Origin: Salinivirgaceae bacterium
GTDB taxonomy: Bacteria; Bacteroidota; Bacteroidia; Bacteroidales; SZUA-534
DNA: 64,000 nucleotides
Direction: 5' to 3'
Assembly: GCA_017474765.1 (NCBI GenBank)
Contig: JAFVGW010000016.1
Span: 1-64,000, forward strand
Every line of letters starts with the position of its first letter. Position 1 is the stretch's first letter. Below the pieces are notes generated by a model. The model was given only the letters and a program-made list of their open reading frames with translations. It made no database searches and was not told the DNA's origin. This document shows, one piece after another, positions 35,108 through 45,135 of the stretch. Position numbers and translations under genes: made by a program.

Positions 35108-37495
35108 ATGAAAATAACACGACTATCTACTGTGCTGCTTGCTTGCGGTTTGATGGCAGCTTGCAACAACGGCGCCAAAATCAAAACTCTGCCTGCCAAC
35201 GAATTCGCTCTTGGCGATGTGCAACTGCTCGACGGACCGCTGAAAGACGCCCGCGACCTTAACATCAAGGTGCTGCTCGAATACGATGTTGACCGACTGC
35301 TGGCGCCATTCCGCAAGGAAGCCGGGCTTGAGCCGAAGGCCGAGTCGTTCCCGTGCTGGATTGGTCTCGACGGCCACGTTGGCGGCCACTATCTGTCGGC
35401 AATGGCAATCAACTATGCCGCCACCGGCAATGCCGAATGCAAACGGCGAATGGAATATATGCTTTCGGAACTCAAAGAGTGTCAGGAAGCTGGCGCGAAA
35501 AACAACCCCGAATGGGGCGTCGGCTACCTTGGCGGAATGCCCGAGAGCGCAAAGGTCTGGACAGCCTTCAAGAAAGGCGATTTCGGGCCGTACTGGGGCG
35601 CTTGGGCACCGTTCTACAACATTCACAAGATGTTTGCCGGCCTGCGCGACGCCTGGAACTACTGCGGCAACACCGATGCCCGCGATATGTTTCTGAAATA
35701 CTGCGACTGGTGCGTCAACCTTTGCGCCGACCTGACCGACGAGCAGATGGAACAGATGATGGGCAACGAGTACGGCGGTATGAACGAAGTGCTGGCCGAT
35801 GCCTACGAGCTGACTGGCGATGCCAAATATCTGGATTGCGCTAAACGCTTCTCGCACAAGATGATACTGAATCCGCTGGTTGCTGGCGAAGACAAACTCG
35901 ACAATCTGCACGCAAACACTCAAGTGCCAAAAGTGATTGGTTTTGAGCGCATTGCACAACTTTCAGGCGATACTGACTATCAAAAGGCTTCGGAATTCTT
36001 CTGGCAGACAGTGGTTTACAACCGCTCGCTAGCTTTTGGCGGCCACGGACGGCGCGAGCACTTCCCGTCGAAGGAAGCCTGCAACGACTTTGTGAACGAC
36101 ATTGACGGTCCTGAGTCGTGCAACTCGTATAATATGCTGAAACTCACCGAAGATTTGTTCACCGTTGAGCCGCAGGCAAAATATGCCGACTACTACGAGC
36201 GCACAATGTTCAACCACATTCTGTCGACTCAGCACCCCGAACACGGTGGTTATGTGTACTTTACATCGGCTCGTCCGCGCCACTACCGCGTTTACTCGGC
36301 GCCCAATATGGCAATGTGGTGCTGCGTTGGCACGGGAATGGAAAATCACGGAAAGTACAACCAATTCATCTATACAAAGAACGATAACAAACTGTATGTC
36401 AACTTGTTTGTAGCTTCTGAGCTGAATTGGAAAGAGCGCGGAATCAAAGTGCGTCAAGAGACTGATTTCCCTTACGGCGAGCAATCTAAAATCACTGTAA
36501 CCGACTGCAAATCAACGTTCGACCTTATGCTACGCTATCCCGAGTGGGTTGCCAAAGGCGAGTTCAAGGTGAGCCTGAACGGACAACCGGTTGAAATCAA
36601 TGCCGAGCCATCGTCGTACATAAGCATTAATGGTTTGAAAAAAGGTGATATTCTGGAAGTTGCGTTCCCAATGCACACCCACATTGAGCGTATGCCGAAC
36701 GTGCCGCAGTACGTTGCGATTATGCACGGACCGATTCTTTTGGGTATGAAGACTGGCACCGAGGATTTGGCAGGCTTGGTTGCCGATGACGGCCGTTGGG
36801 GACAGTACGCAAGCGGTGCTCTGCAGCCGATTGACAAGGCGCCAATCATCATCGATGACGACATTGAGAACATCGGCGACAAGCTGCAACCCATTGAAGG
36901 CAAGCCACTTCACTTCAAGCTGAACGCTCGTACGGAAAACCCGATTGACGGTGAGCTTGAGCCGTTCTTCGGAATCCACGATTCGCGCTATATGATTTAT
37001 TGGCTGGCACTTAGCACGAACGGATACAAATCGTACATCGACTCGCTGGCCAACATCGAAAAAGAAAAAATCAAACTGAAACAACGCTCAACCGACTTTG
37101 TGGCGCCCGGTGAGCAACAGCCCGAAACCGACCACGCTATGCAGGCCGAAAAATCGCACACGGGCAACACACAGAACGTCTTCTTCCGCACGGCAAGCAA
37201 CGGAGGATTCTTCAGCTACGATATGGCCACCCAATCGCGCACCGACCTGTCGCTCTACGTGAAATATTGGGGCGTGAACGACTGGGGCAACAAGGTTTTC
37301 GACATCTACATCGACGACGACAAGCTGACCACCGTAAACAACATAAAACGCTGGAACACATCGCAGTTCAAGACCGAAGAATACCCCATCCCCGCTTCGA
37401 TGCTGAAGGGCAAAAAGAGCGTGCGCGTGAAATTCCAAACCAATCAGGGCACTGAAATTGGCGGAATTTATGAGGTTAGATTGGTCAAAAAGTAA
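35108..37495 (+). CDS. GH127 (DUF1680) beta-L-arabinofuranosidase-like lipoprotein
   Basis: A 795-residue enzyme with a lipoprotein signal (LLACGLMAAC). The start is the ATG at 35108; a TTG 12 codons upstream was rejected. The zinc and catalytic set of the family is present: Glu336 and Cys338 in GPESCNSYNML, and Cys405-Cys406 in MAMWCCVGTGMENHGKY, matching Glu338, Cys340, Cys417 and Cys418 of the Bifidobacterium founding enzyme. An (alpha/alpha)6 barrel is followed by beta-sandwich domains (LMLRYPEWVAKGEFKVSLNG) and a C-terminal module (ALSTNGYKSYIDS to the end). It likely removes terminal beta-L-arabinofuranose in the periplasm. It stands alone between a LacI-type operator and a strong terminator. 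Confidence 0.9.
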   Translation: MKITRLSTVLLACGLMAACNNGAKIKTLPANEFALGDVQLLDGPLKDARDLNIKVLLEYDVDRLLAPFRKEAGLEPKAESFPCWIGLDGHVGGHYLSAMAINYAATGNAECKRRMEYMLSELKECQEAGAKNNPEWGVGYLGGMPESAKVWTAFKKGDFGPYWGAWAPFYNIHKMFAGLRDAWNYCGNTDARDMFLKYCDWCVNLCADLTDEQMEQMMGNEYGGMNEVLADAYELTGDAKYLDCAKRFSHKMILNPLVAGEDKLDNLHANTQVPKVIGFERIAQLSGDTDYQKASEFFWQTVVYNRSLAFGGHGRREHFPSKEACNDFVNDIDGPESCNSYNMLKLTEDLFTVEPQAKYADYYERTMFNHILSTQHPEHGGYVYFTSARPRHYRVYSAPNMAMWCCVGTGMENHGKYNQFIYTKNDNKLYVNLFVASELNWKERGIKVRQETDFPYGEQSKITVTDCKSTFDLMLRYPEWVAKGEFKVSLNGQPVEINAEPSSYISINGLKKGDILEVAFPMHTHIERMPNVPQYVAIMHGPILLGMKTGTEDLAGLVADDGRWGQYASGALQPIDKAPIIIDDDIENIGDKLQPIEGKPLHFKLNARTENPIDGELEPFFGIHDSRYMIYWLALSTNGYKSYIDSLANIEKEKIKLKQRSTDFVAPGEQQPETDHAMQAEKSHTGNTQNVFFRTASNGGFFSYDMATQSRTDLSLYVKYWGVNDWGNKVFDIYIDDDKLTTVNNIKRWNTSQFKTEEYPIPASMLKGKKSVRVKFQTNQGTEIGGIYEVRLVKK

Positions 37496-37571
37496 AATAG
37501 CAATACATCTTCGGCAGTGGTCGTATTTTAATTGATACAGAAATTTCGCCGATAGGTTGAATATTCCGATA

Positions 37572-37608
37572 AACGCCAGCATTGTGAATAATAATGCTGG
37601 CGTTTTTT
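37572..37608 (+). terminator. Rho-independent terminator after GH127
   Basis: Twelve-base-pair perfect stem (aacgccagcatt at 37572-37583, aatgctggcgtt at 37593-37604), 9-base loop, T run through 37608. Confidence 0.92.
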
Positions 37609-37677
37609 ATTACAAAAAGCATATATCGTTGATTATTATTTACCGACTTGTGAAAGTTGAGTTATTTTTGTGCCGTT

Positions 37678-38304
37678 ATGCAACAGATTACACTCAAGTT
37701 GAACGTTCCTGACGGTGCGCGTGTGCTGCTCCACTCCTGTTGCGCGCCATGCTCGTCGGCAATTGTTGAGTGCATGCTAAAAAACGACATCCGTCCAACC
37801 ATATTTTACTGCAATCCAAATATTTATCCACAAGGCGAATACCGCGTCCGCAAGGACGAATGCACCCGATTCGCACAAGACTTGGGGCTTGAAATTGTTG
37901 ACGATGACTACAACCACGACCAATGGTTGCAAACTGCCCTGCCCCTTGCCGATGAACCCGAACGCGGGCGCCGTTGCCTTGAATGCTTCAAATACCGACT
38001 GCTGCGCACAGCACAATATGCCGAGCAAAACGGCTTCACATTGTTCACCACAACGCTTGCATCGTCGCGGTGGAAAAGCCTTGAGCAAATCAATGAGGCT
38101 GGCGCATGGGCGGCATCAAAGGTTGCCAACGTTGCTTTCTGGGACCAGAACTGGCGCAAAGGCGGCTTGAGCGAGCGCCGCATCGAAATAATCCGCCAGT
38201 ACAAGTTTTACGAGCAGCAATACTGCGGCTGCGAGTTCAGCCTGAAAGCATCAAACGAATGGCGCAAAGCAAATGGCAAGGAGTTGATTGTCCGCAATGC
38301 CTAA
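37678..38304 (+). CDS. queH: Epoxyqueuosine reductase QueH
   Basis: A 208-residue cytosolic protein of the DUF208/QueH family, which performs the last step of queuosine tRNA modification (epoxyqueuosine to queuosine) in place of QueG. Cysteine motifs for its metal centres are intact: LLHSCCAPCSSA near residue 17, RCLECFKYRL near 99 and QQYCGCEFSL near 180. The start is the ATG at 37678, seven codons inside the longest frame, because MQQITLKLNVPDGARVLLH is the conserved beginning. It stands alone. Confidence 0.92.
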   Translation: MQQITLKLNVPDGARVLLHSCCAPCSSAIVECMLKNDIRPTIFYCNPNIYPQGEYRVRKDECTRFAQDLGLEIVDDDYNHDQWLQTALPLADEPERGRRCLECFKYRLLRTAQYAEQNGFTLFTTTLASSRWKSLEQINEAGAWAASKVANVAFWDQNWRKGGLSERRIEIIRQYKFYEQQYCGCEFSLKASNEWRKANGKELIVRNA

Positions 38305-38495
38305 AAATCGGCTCAAACTGGCCTGAAATCCCCACTCCCGCACTATTTCGGTGCAAACGTTTTTCCACCTTTGCGCCAGAAAAACGCTTTTGATTTTCAC
38401 ACACATATAGAATCGCGTCATCGGCAAAAACTGGCCGTTGATAGAGTTGTTGCGCAATAATTTTTAAGAAAACTTTTTAGAGCCTTAAAGTTTTC

Positions 38496-38503
38496 TACTT
38501 TTG
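38496..38503 (+). promoter_or_regulatory. Putative -7 box of the TetR/efflux operon promoter
   Basis: TACTTTTG fully matches TAnnTTTG, 26 bases before the TetR ATG, with a T-rich stretch near 38472-38477 at about the -33 distance. Confidence 0.55.
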
Positions 38504-38529
38504 CGCCATAATTCAGAAAAACGCGCAAA

Positions 38530-39150
38530 ATGGACGCTAAAGACTGCATAATTGAAGGGGCTAGGGCACTTTTCAGAAAAAACGGACTGAAAAGTGTAAC
38601 AATGGACGAACTGGCGCGGTCTTTGGGTATGTCGAAGCGGACCATCTACGAGAATTTCAAAGACAAAAACGCGCTCATTGAGGCGTGTCTGCTGAAATCG
38701 GCGGCCGACTCCACCGCTCGACGAAACAAGATTCTCGACTCAAACTCAAATGTTTACGAAGTAATGTATCAGTTTGCGCAACTACAGCACGAGGAATTGA
38801 GCGGCATCAACCCCGTTCTTTTCGACGACCTGCGCAAATACTATTCCGACCTGCTGGCCAAATCGAAAAGAAAAGGCCTTGACAACTCGCTGAAACTGCT
38901 CGAGCGGCTGTTCAAGACGGGAATCGACGGGCGGTTCTTCAACGGCGACAATTTCAACGTGGAAGTGGCAAGCCGACTCATCTGCAACTCAATTGAGTTT
39001 GCGATTGACCTTATCGATAATCACAAATTCGCGCCATACGAGGTTTACCGCACCATCTTCTATCCTTTCTTCAGGGGCATCAGCACCGAAAAGGGCATCG
39101 GCGAACTGGACAAGGTGAACCAAAAAATGTACGGGCATAAAAAACAATGA
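38530..39150 (+). CDS. TetR-family regulator of the efflux operon
   Basis: A 206-residue regulator. The TetR helix-turn-helix is clear at residues about 22-46 (SVTMDELARSLGMSKRTIYE, then NFKDK). The C-terminal ligand and dimer domain is helical and unassigned. It is the first gene of a five-gene run ending with the PG0541-type protein; tolC-like starts 24 bases after its stop. It probably represses this operon, including itself, and is released by a substrate of the pump. No inverted repeat near the promoter was strong enough to call as its operator. Confidence 0.9.
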   Translation: MDAKDCIIEGARALFRKNGLKSVTMDELARSLGMSKRTIYENFKDKNALIEACLLKSAADSTARRNKILDSNSNVYEVMYQFAQLQHEELSGINPVLFDDLRKYYSDLLAKSKRKGLDNSLKLLERLFKTGIDGRFFNGDNFNVEVASRLICNSIEFAIDLIDNHKFAPYEVYRTIFYPFFRGISTEKGIGELDKVNQKMYGHKKQ

Positions 39151-39174
39151 CAACACTATTTTAATTATAAAACA

Positions 39175-40527
39175 ATGAAACAGAAAATTCTAATCACAAC
39201 TCTGGCTACAATGGCGGTGAGCCTTGCCGTGGGGCAAGCACCTGCCGACAGCGCAGCCAACAGCGTGGCTCTGACGGCCGACGCTGTGAAAGCCGACACC
39301 GCTGGCACAATGCGGCTGACAATGAAAGAGGCGCAGAACTACGCCATTGAGCACAACTACTCAATGCAGAACGCATCGCTCGACGTGCAGAAGGCCGAGG
39401 CAGCAAAATGGCAGGCGTTGGCAACAATGCTGCCGCAAATCTCGGCATCGGTTGACTACACCAATATGTTGGGCTACAAAATGAACTTCAGCGGAATGGA
39501 AATAGCTATGAACCCCTACCTGACTATGGGCGCGCAAGTGGCAATGGCGTTCAGCGGCGCTCAGGTCATCGGGTGGCAGATTAGCAAAATGTCAGTCGAA
39601 ATGTCGGAAATCAGCAAAAAGAAATCGGAACAGGACATCCGCGACCAAGTAAAGAGCCTTTACTACTCGGCTCTGGTTATGGAAGAGACTGTGGCCCTGC
39701 TCGACAAGAACCTTGAGAATATGAACAAGTTGCTCGAATCGACACAAAACGCTGTGAAAGTGGGCGTTTCGGAACAGATTGACGCCGACAAGCTGCAAGT
39801 GCAGGTGCTGACAATGCAGACAACCATCAGTTCGACAAAGCGCTCGCTTGAAATGATTTACAACGCTATGCGCCTTCAGCTCGGTTCTGACGTAAACACC
39901 AAAATTGAATTGTCGCAGACCATCGACGACCTGCTGAACGTCGAAATGGCAACCAAACTACTGACAGAAGATTTCGACATCAACAAAAACTATGATTATC
40001 AACTGCTTGAGCAGTCTTCCGAAATCTACAAAAAACAAGTTACGCTGGCAAAATGGAACTTCGCACCGTCGTTGACAGTGCACTATTCGTATACCAAAAA
40101 GAAATATATCGGCGAGGCAGGCTTCGATATGACGCCACCGAATATGTTCGGCGCAAGTCTGTCGATTCCGATTGCATCGAGCAGCAACCGCTGGTTTAAG
40201 CACAAAGAGTCACAAATCAACTATCAGGAACAACAAAATACGATTGAGAACACCACAAACGCCCTGCTTGTTCAACATAGCCAACTGAAATACAATCTGG
40301 CGTCGGCTTACGAGACGTTTGAGAACCAAAAGCAGAACACCGAGGTTACTCAACGCGTGTTCGACAAGACGAGTCAAAAATATGAGCAGGGCGTGGCTTC
40401 GAGCCTTGAGGTGACCAACGCGGGCACCAACCTTATTTCGGCGCAAAGCAGTTACGTTCAAGCACTTATGGAACTTGTGACGGCGCAAATCGAACTTGAG
40501 AAACTTCTTAACATCGACAATAAATAA
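39175..40527 (+). CDS. TolC-family outer-membrane efflux channel
   Basis: A 450-residue protein with a signal peptide (ends SLAVGQ). Two homologous halves each contain long coiled-coil helices and short barrel strands: LTMKEAQNYAIEHNYSMQNA at the start of the first, KTSQKYEQGVASSLEVTNAG in the second. It forms the trimeric outer-membrane exit duct for the pump encoded downstream. The adaptor gene follows after 27 bases. Confidence 0.9.
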   Translation: MKQKILITTLATMAVSLAVGQAPADSAANSVALTADAVKADTAGTMRLTMKEAQNYAIEHNYSMQNASLDVQKAEAAKWQALATMLPQISASVDYTNMLGYKMNFSGMEIAMNPYLTMGAQVAMAFSGAQVIGWQISKMSVEMSEISKKKSEQDIRDQVKSLYYSALVMEETVALLDKNLENMNKLLESTQNAVKVGVSEQIDADKLQVQVLTMQTTISSTKRSLEMIYNAMRLQLGSDVNTKIELSQTIDDLLNVEMATKLLTEDFDINKNYDYQLLEQSSEIYKKQVTLAKWNFAPSLTVHYSYTKKKYIGEAGFDMTPPNMFGASLSIPIASSSNRWFKHKESQINYQEQQNTIENTTNALLVQHSQLKYNLASAYETFENQKQNTEVTQRVFDKTSQKYEQGVASSLEVTNAGTNLISAQSSYVQALMELVTAQIELEKLLNIDNK

Positions 40528-40554
40528 TAATCAATAATAAAAAAAGATAAAACA

Positions 40555-41571
40555 ATGAAAACTAAACAGTTAATCAGTTTTGCAGTTTTGGCTTGCGTGG
40601 CTTTGGCAGCCGTAAGTTGCAAGCAGGAAGAGAAAAAGGCCGAAAAAGCCCGCATTGAAAAGGTTAAGGTTCAGAAACTTAAGAAAGTGACCATCGACCG
40701 CGTGTATGAAGTTTCGACAACGCTCGAGGGCTACGAGACAATGAACATTGCGCCGTCGCTCACGGGAACCATTGAGCACATCTACGTTGAGATTGGCAGC
40801 AAAGTGACTGCAGGTCAGGACCTTGTGCGTATGGACCAGACACAGTACAAGACAACCAAACTCACCGTTGACAACCTGACAACCGAAATGCAGCGTATGG
40901 ACGCGCTGAAAGAGAGCGGCAACGTGTCGCAGCAGGTTTACGACCAGACCAAGGTGGCCTACGACCAGGCCAAGCAGAACCTTGATTTTCTGCGCCAGAA
41001 CACGTTTGTGAAGGCAAAATTCGCAGGCAGCATATCGGCCAAGAACTATGAGGACGGCGAACTCTACGGCGGCGGCCCGATTCTGACGCTCACGCAGATT
41101 GACAAACTGAAGGCCTACATCAACATTCCCGAATCGTACTTCCCGCACGTGAAGGAAGGAATGTCGCTGACGCTGAAGTCGGACATCTACCCCGACAAAG
41201 AGTTCAAGGCCGTGGTTGAGATTGTTCACCCGACCATCGACGCGTCGAGCCACACGTTCCAGGCCAAAATCAAGATTGACAACAAGGCCAACTACCTGCG
41301 CCCAGGAATGTTTGTGCGCACCACAATGCCCATCTCGCAGCAGGAAGTCATCATCGCTCCCTATCAGGCTGTGCTGAAGCAGATTGGCTCAAACGACCGC
41401 TACGTGTTCGTCAACAACAACGGCCGCGCCAAACGCGTGCCAGTGAAAATGGGCCAGCGTTTCGACGAGAATGTTGAAATCATCACCGACGGCATAACCG
41501 AGAACGACGAACTTGTGGTTGTCGGCCAGGGCCACCTGATTGACGACGTGCAAATCGACATTGTGAAATAA
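40555..41571 (+). CDS. RND efflux periplasmic adaptor (membrane fusion lipoprotein)
   Basis: A 338-residue adaptor with a lipoprotein signal (AAVSC, Cys near residue 22). Order: beta-barrel start, lipoyl/hairpin (IEHIYVEIGSKVTAGQDLVR), a short alpha-helical hairpin, second lipoyl half (VKAKFAGSISAKNYEDGELY), then the barrel (ADIVHPT-like VVEIVHPTIDASSHTFQAKI) and membrane-proximal domain. It bridges the inner-membrane pump and the TolC-like duct. The hairpin is short compared with AcrA. It lies between the duct and pump genes. Confidence 0.9.
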   Translation: MKTKQLISFAVLACVALAAVSCKQEEKKAEKARIEKVKVQKLKKVTIDRVYEVSTTLEGYETMNIAPSLTGTIEHIYVEIGSKVTAGQDLVRMDQTQYKTTKLTVDNLTTEMQRMDALKESGNVSQQVYDQTKVAYDQAKQNLDFLRQNTFVKAKFAGSISAKNYEDGELYGGGPILTLTQIDKLKAYINIPESYFPHVKEGMSLTLKSDIYPDKEFKAVVEIVHPTIDASSHTFQAKIKIDNKANYLRPGMFVRTTMPISQQEVIIAPYQAVLKQIGSNDRYVFVNNNGRAKRVPVKMGQRFDENVEIITDGITENDELVVVGQGHLIDDVQIDIVK

Positions 41572-41607
41572 AACAGCCATTTTGTTGGAAACAAACAAGA
41601 TACAAAA

Positions 41608-44600
41608 ATGAGTATATATAAGACATCCATAAACCATCCAGTCACCACATCGCTGATATTTGTGGCTGTAATGATTATAGGCCTGTTCTCGCTGAAACAG
41701 TTGCCTATCGACCAGTTCCCCGAAATGGACCCGCCCTACGTAATGGTTATGACCACCTACGGCGGCGCCAACGCAAGCGAGATTGAGACCAACGTGTCGA
41801 GACTAATGGAAAACACGCTGAACTCGGTCGACGGACTGAAGGAAATGAACACCATATCGAAAGACAACATTTCGGTGGTGACAATGGAATTTGAGTGGGG
41901 CCTGAACCTTGACGACATTGTGAACGACGTGCGCTCGTATGTTGATATGGTGAAGGACAACCTGCCCGACGGCTGCTCGACGCCGTTCATCTTTAAATTC
42001 AGTTCGAGCGCAATGCCGATTATGATGTACGCGGTTACGGCCAACGAGAGTTACTCGGGCCTTGAGAAGATTATCGACGACGACATCATTCCGCAACTGA
42101 ACCGCGTGAACGGCATTGGCAACATCTCAATGTCGGGTCAGCCGACGCGCAACGTCTACATCGACATTGAACAGGAAAAACTCGACGCCTACGGCATTCC
42201 GCTTGAACTTGTGGGTCAGGCCATCAGCGCCAACAACCTGAATATGTCGTCGGGCAACGTGAAAATGAGCAAAGAGCAGTACGCCCTGCAGGTGCGCAGC
42301 GAGTATGCAAGCAGCGCCGAAATCAACAACATTGTGGTGACGACAACGCCCGCTGGAAAGCAGATTTTTGTGCGCGACATCGCCACCGTGCGCGACACCA
42401 TCAAGGACCTGTCGCTCGACGAGAAGATTAACGGCCGCGAGGGTGTGCGCCTTATGATTACCAAGCAGTCGGGCGCCAACGCGGTGCAGATTTGCAAGGA
42501 CGTGCGCGAGACGCTCAAGGAAATGAAGGACAATCTGCCCGCCGACATCAACATTGAGAATATCTACGACTCGTCGGAAGAGATTCAGAACGCCATCAAC
42601 AGCCTTGCCGAGTCAATTATGTACGCGCTGCTGTTTGTGGTGCTGGTGGTGCTGTTCTTCCTGGGCCGCTGGCGCGCCACGGTCATCATCGGACTCACCA
42701 TCCCTATCGCCCTGATTGTGGCGTTCATCTACCTGCTGGCTGTGGGCAGTTCGCTCAACATCATATCGCTCTGCTCGCTCACCATCGCCATTGGTATGGT
42801 GGTTGACGACGCCATTGTGGTGCTTGAGAACATCACCAAGCATATTGAGCGCGGGTCGAGTCCGCGTGAGGCGGCCATCTACGCCACCAACGAGGTGTGG
42901 ATTTCGGTTATCGCCACCACGCTGGTTATTGTGGCCGTGTTTGTGCCGCTGACAATGCTTTCGGGTATGGCGGGCATCCTGTTCAAAGAGTTGGGCTGGA
43001 TTGTCACCATCGCCGTCTGCACATCGACAACGGTGGCCATATCGCTCACGCCTATGCTTGCGTCGATAATGCTGAAGGGCAAGAACCTGGTGATTGAGAA
43101 CGGCAAGATTGTTGAGAAGAAGGCGGCTGTGAAGAAGTGGTCGTATGAGAACACCGTGGTGCGCCTGCTCGACAAGATTGACGCCCTGTACGCCCGCCTG
43201 CTGCGCGTCTGCCTGAACCATAAGAAACTGACAATGACTGGCATTGTGGGATTCTTCGCGCTCTCGCTGCTGCCCGCCATTCTGGGCTTCATCGGCACAG
43301 ACTTTATGCAGCAGTCGGACAACGCCCGCGTGAACGTGACCATTGAACTTCAGCGCGGTACGCGAATTGAAGAGACGCTGAAGACGGCCCGCAAACTTGA
43401 GGCCCGCTTCCGCGAACTGATACCCGAAATCGAGATTATATCGACATCGGCTGGCACCAACGACGACGCAAGCGTTGGCGCGCTCTTCTCATCGACCAAC
43501 AACAACAAGATTTCAATGATTGTGCGCTGCTCGAAAATGTATGACCGCGAACGCTCGATTTTCGAGATTGCCGAGGTGCTGCGCGAGGAAATGAAGCAGT
43601 ATCCCGAAATCAACAAATACTTCTGCTCGACATCGGGCGGTATGGGTGCGCAATCGGTTGACGTTGAGATATATGGCTACGATTTCGACCAAACAAGCCT
43701 TCTGGCCGAGGAAATCCGCCAAATGATTAACGACAGCATTCAGGGCGCCCGCGACGCGCAAGTGAGCCGCGAAGAGGACCGCGCCGAGCTGAACGTGAAG
43801 GTTGACAAGGAAAAACTGGCGCTGCACGGCCTGACATCGGCCACAGTGGCCACCTACGTGCGCAACCGCGTGAACGGTATGACGGTGGGCTTCCTGAAAG
43901 AGGACGGCGACGAGTACAGCATCATCGTCCGCCTGAAAGAGGAAAACCGCAACTCTATCAGCGACCTTGAGAACCTGACCATTCCGTCGGCCACGGGCGC
44001 GCAAATCAAACTGAAAGAGTTGGCCACCATTGAAGAGTACTGGTGCCCGCCGCAGATTGACCGCCGCAACCGCCAACGTATTGTAACCGTGAGCGTTACG
44101 CCTTACGATACATCGCTTGGCGAACTTGCCGAAGACGTGAAGGCGCTCATTGCCCGCAACGTGAAGACCACGCCTGGCATCACCGTGAAAATCGGCGGTA
44201 GTTACGAGGACCAACAGGATACGTTCGCCGATATGGGCCTTCTGCTCGCGCTGATTGTAATGCTTGTGTTTGTGGTTATGGCGTCGCAGTTCGAGTCGCT
44301 CAAAAAGCCGTTCATCATTATGATGGCAGTGCCGTTCGCCATTTCGGGTGTGATTCTGGCCTTGTGGATAACCAACACCACATTGGATATGATTGGCGCA
44401 CTGGGTGTTGTAATGCTTGTGGGTATTGTGGTTAAGAACGGTATTGTGCTGGTTGACTACATCAACCTTATGCGCGACCGCGGCTACGAGTTGAACGAGG
44501 CCATCGCCCTTTCAGGTCAGTCGCGTCTGCGCCCCGTGCTTATGACCGCCGCCACCACCATTCTGGGTATGCTGCCAATGGCCTTGAGCCGTTCTGAAGG

Positions 44601-44802
44601 TTCGGAAATGTGGATTCCAATGGGTATTGTGGTCATCGGCGGCCTTCTGGTTTCGACCGTGGTAACGCTGCTGGTTGTGCCTGTGCTCTACTCGATTATG
44701 TCGCGCCATGGCGAACGCGATAAGGAAGAGGAAATCCGCCACTCGTTCATCTTCTTCGATATGGACGAGGATTCGGTTTACGACAGCCGTGTTAACAAAT
44801 AA
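41608..44802 (+). CDS. RND efflux pump, HAE1/AcrB-like inner-membrane permease
   Basis: A 1064-residue proton-driven exporter. Twelve membrane segments and two large periplasmic loops are readable. The N-terminus (IYKTSINHPVTTSLIF, FPEMDPPYVMV) is standard for the HAE1 group. The proton-relay pair in the fourth segment is intact as Asp400-Asp401 in GMVVDDAIVVLEN, equivalent to Asp407-Asp408 of AcrB. The second half ends in the conserved SRLRPVLMTAATTILGMLPM and a cytosolic tail rich in Glu and Arg. Substrates cannot be told: antibiotics, bile salts and lipids are all possible. Confidence 0.93.
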   Translation: MSIYKTSINHPVTTSLIFVAVMIIGLFSLKQLPIDQFPEMDPPYVMVMTTYGGANASEIETNVSRLMENTLNSVDGLKEMNTISKDNISVVTMEFEWGLNLDDIVNDVRSYVDMVKDNLPDGCSTPFIFKFSSSAMPIMMYAVTANESYSGLEKIIDDDIIPQLNRVNGIGNISMSGQPTRNVYIDIEQEKLDAYGIPLELVGQAISANNLNMSSGNVKMSKEQYALQVRSEYASSAEINNIVVTTTPAGKQIFVRDIATVRDTIKDLSLDEKINGREGVRLMITKQSGANAVQICKDVRETLKEMKDNLPADINIENIYDSSEEIQNAINSLAESIMYALLFVVLVVLFFLGRWRATVIIGLTIPIALIVAFIYLLAVGSSLNIISLCSLTIAIGMVVDDAIVVLENITKHIERGSSPREAAIYATNEVWISVIATTLVIVAVFVPLTMLSGMAGILFKELGWIVTIAVCTSTTVAISLTPMLASIMLKGKNLVIENGKIVEKKAAVKKWSYENTVVRLLDKIDALYARLLRVCLNHKKLTMTGIVGFFALSLLPAILGFIGTDFMQQSDNARVNVTIELQRGTRIEETLKTARKLEARFRELIPEIEIISTSAGTNDDASVGALFSSTNNNKISMIVRCSKMYDRERSIFEIAEVLREEMKQYPEINKYFCSTSGGMGAQSVDVEIYGYDFDQTSLLAEEIRQMINDSIQGARDAQVSREEDRAELNVKVDKEKLALHGLTSATVATYVRNRVNGMTVGFLKEDGDEYSIIVRLKEENRNSISDLENLTIPSATGAQIKLKELATIEEYWCPPQIDRRNRQRIVTVSVTPYDTSLGELAEDVKALIARNVKTTPGITVKIGGSYEDQQDTFADMGLLLALIVMLVFVVMASQFESLKKPFIIMMAVPFAISGVILALWITNTTLDMIGALGVVMLVGIVVKNGIVLVDYINLMRDRGYELNEAIALSGQSRLRPVLMTAATTILGMLPMALSRSEGSEMWIPMGIVVIGGLLVSTVVTLLVVPVLYSIMSRHGERDKEEEIRHSFIFFDMDEDSVYDSRVNK

Positions 44803-44841
44803 CTGAAGGATTGAAGGATTGAATAACTTAATTGAACGACA

Positions 44842-45135
44842 ATGAAAGCAGTATTTATAGTATACAATCAGGCAAATACAGAGCGTGTTGAGTATATGCT
44901 CGACCGCCTTGGCATAAAGGGATTCACCTATTGGGAAGACGTTCAGGGGCAGGGCTCGGTTGACGGCGAACCACGCCGCGGAACGCACACCTGGCCCGAA
45001 ATGAACTCGGCCATCATCACCGTTGTCGAGGACGAAATAGTGCCCGAACTCTTGAGCCGCATCAAACGCTTGGACAACCGCAACAAAGAGGTCGGCGTAC
45101 GGGCATTTGTTTGGAATGTGGAAGCGACGGTGTGA
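44842..45135 (+). CDS. PG0541-type PII-like protein associated with the RND pump
   Basis: A 97-residue cytosolic protein with the fold pattern of PII-like proteins: MKAVFIVYNQANTERVEYML at the start, GTHTWPEMNSAIITVVEDEI in the middle, and VRAFVWNVEATV at the end. It resembles the Bacteroidetes family named after Porphyromonas PG0541, found next to RND transporters. It lies 39 bases after the pump gene on the same strand. A regulatory contact with the pump, as for PII-like proteins beside other transporters, is an inference; no ligand is known to me. Confidence 0.78.
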   Translation: MKAVFIVYNQANTERVEYMLDRLGIKGFTYWEDVQGQGSVDGEPRRGTHTWPEMNSAIITVVEDEIVPELLSRIKRLDNRNKEVGVRAFVWNVEATV

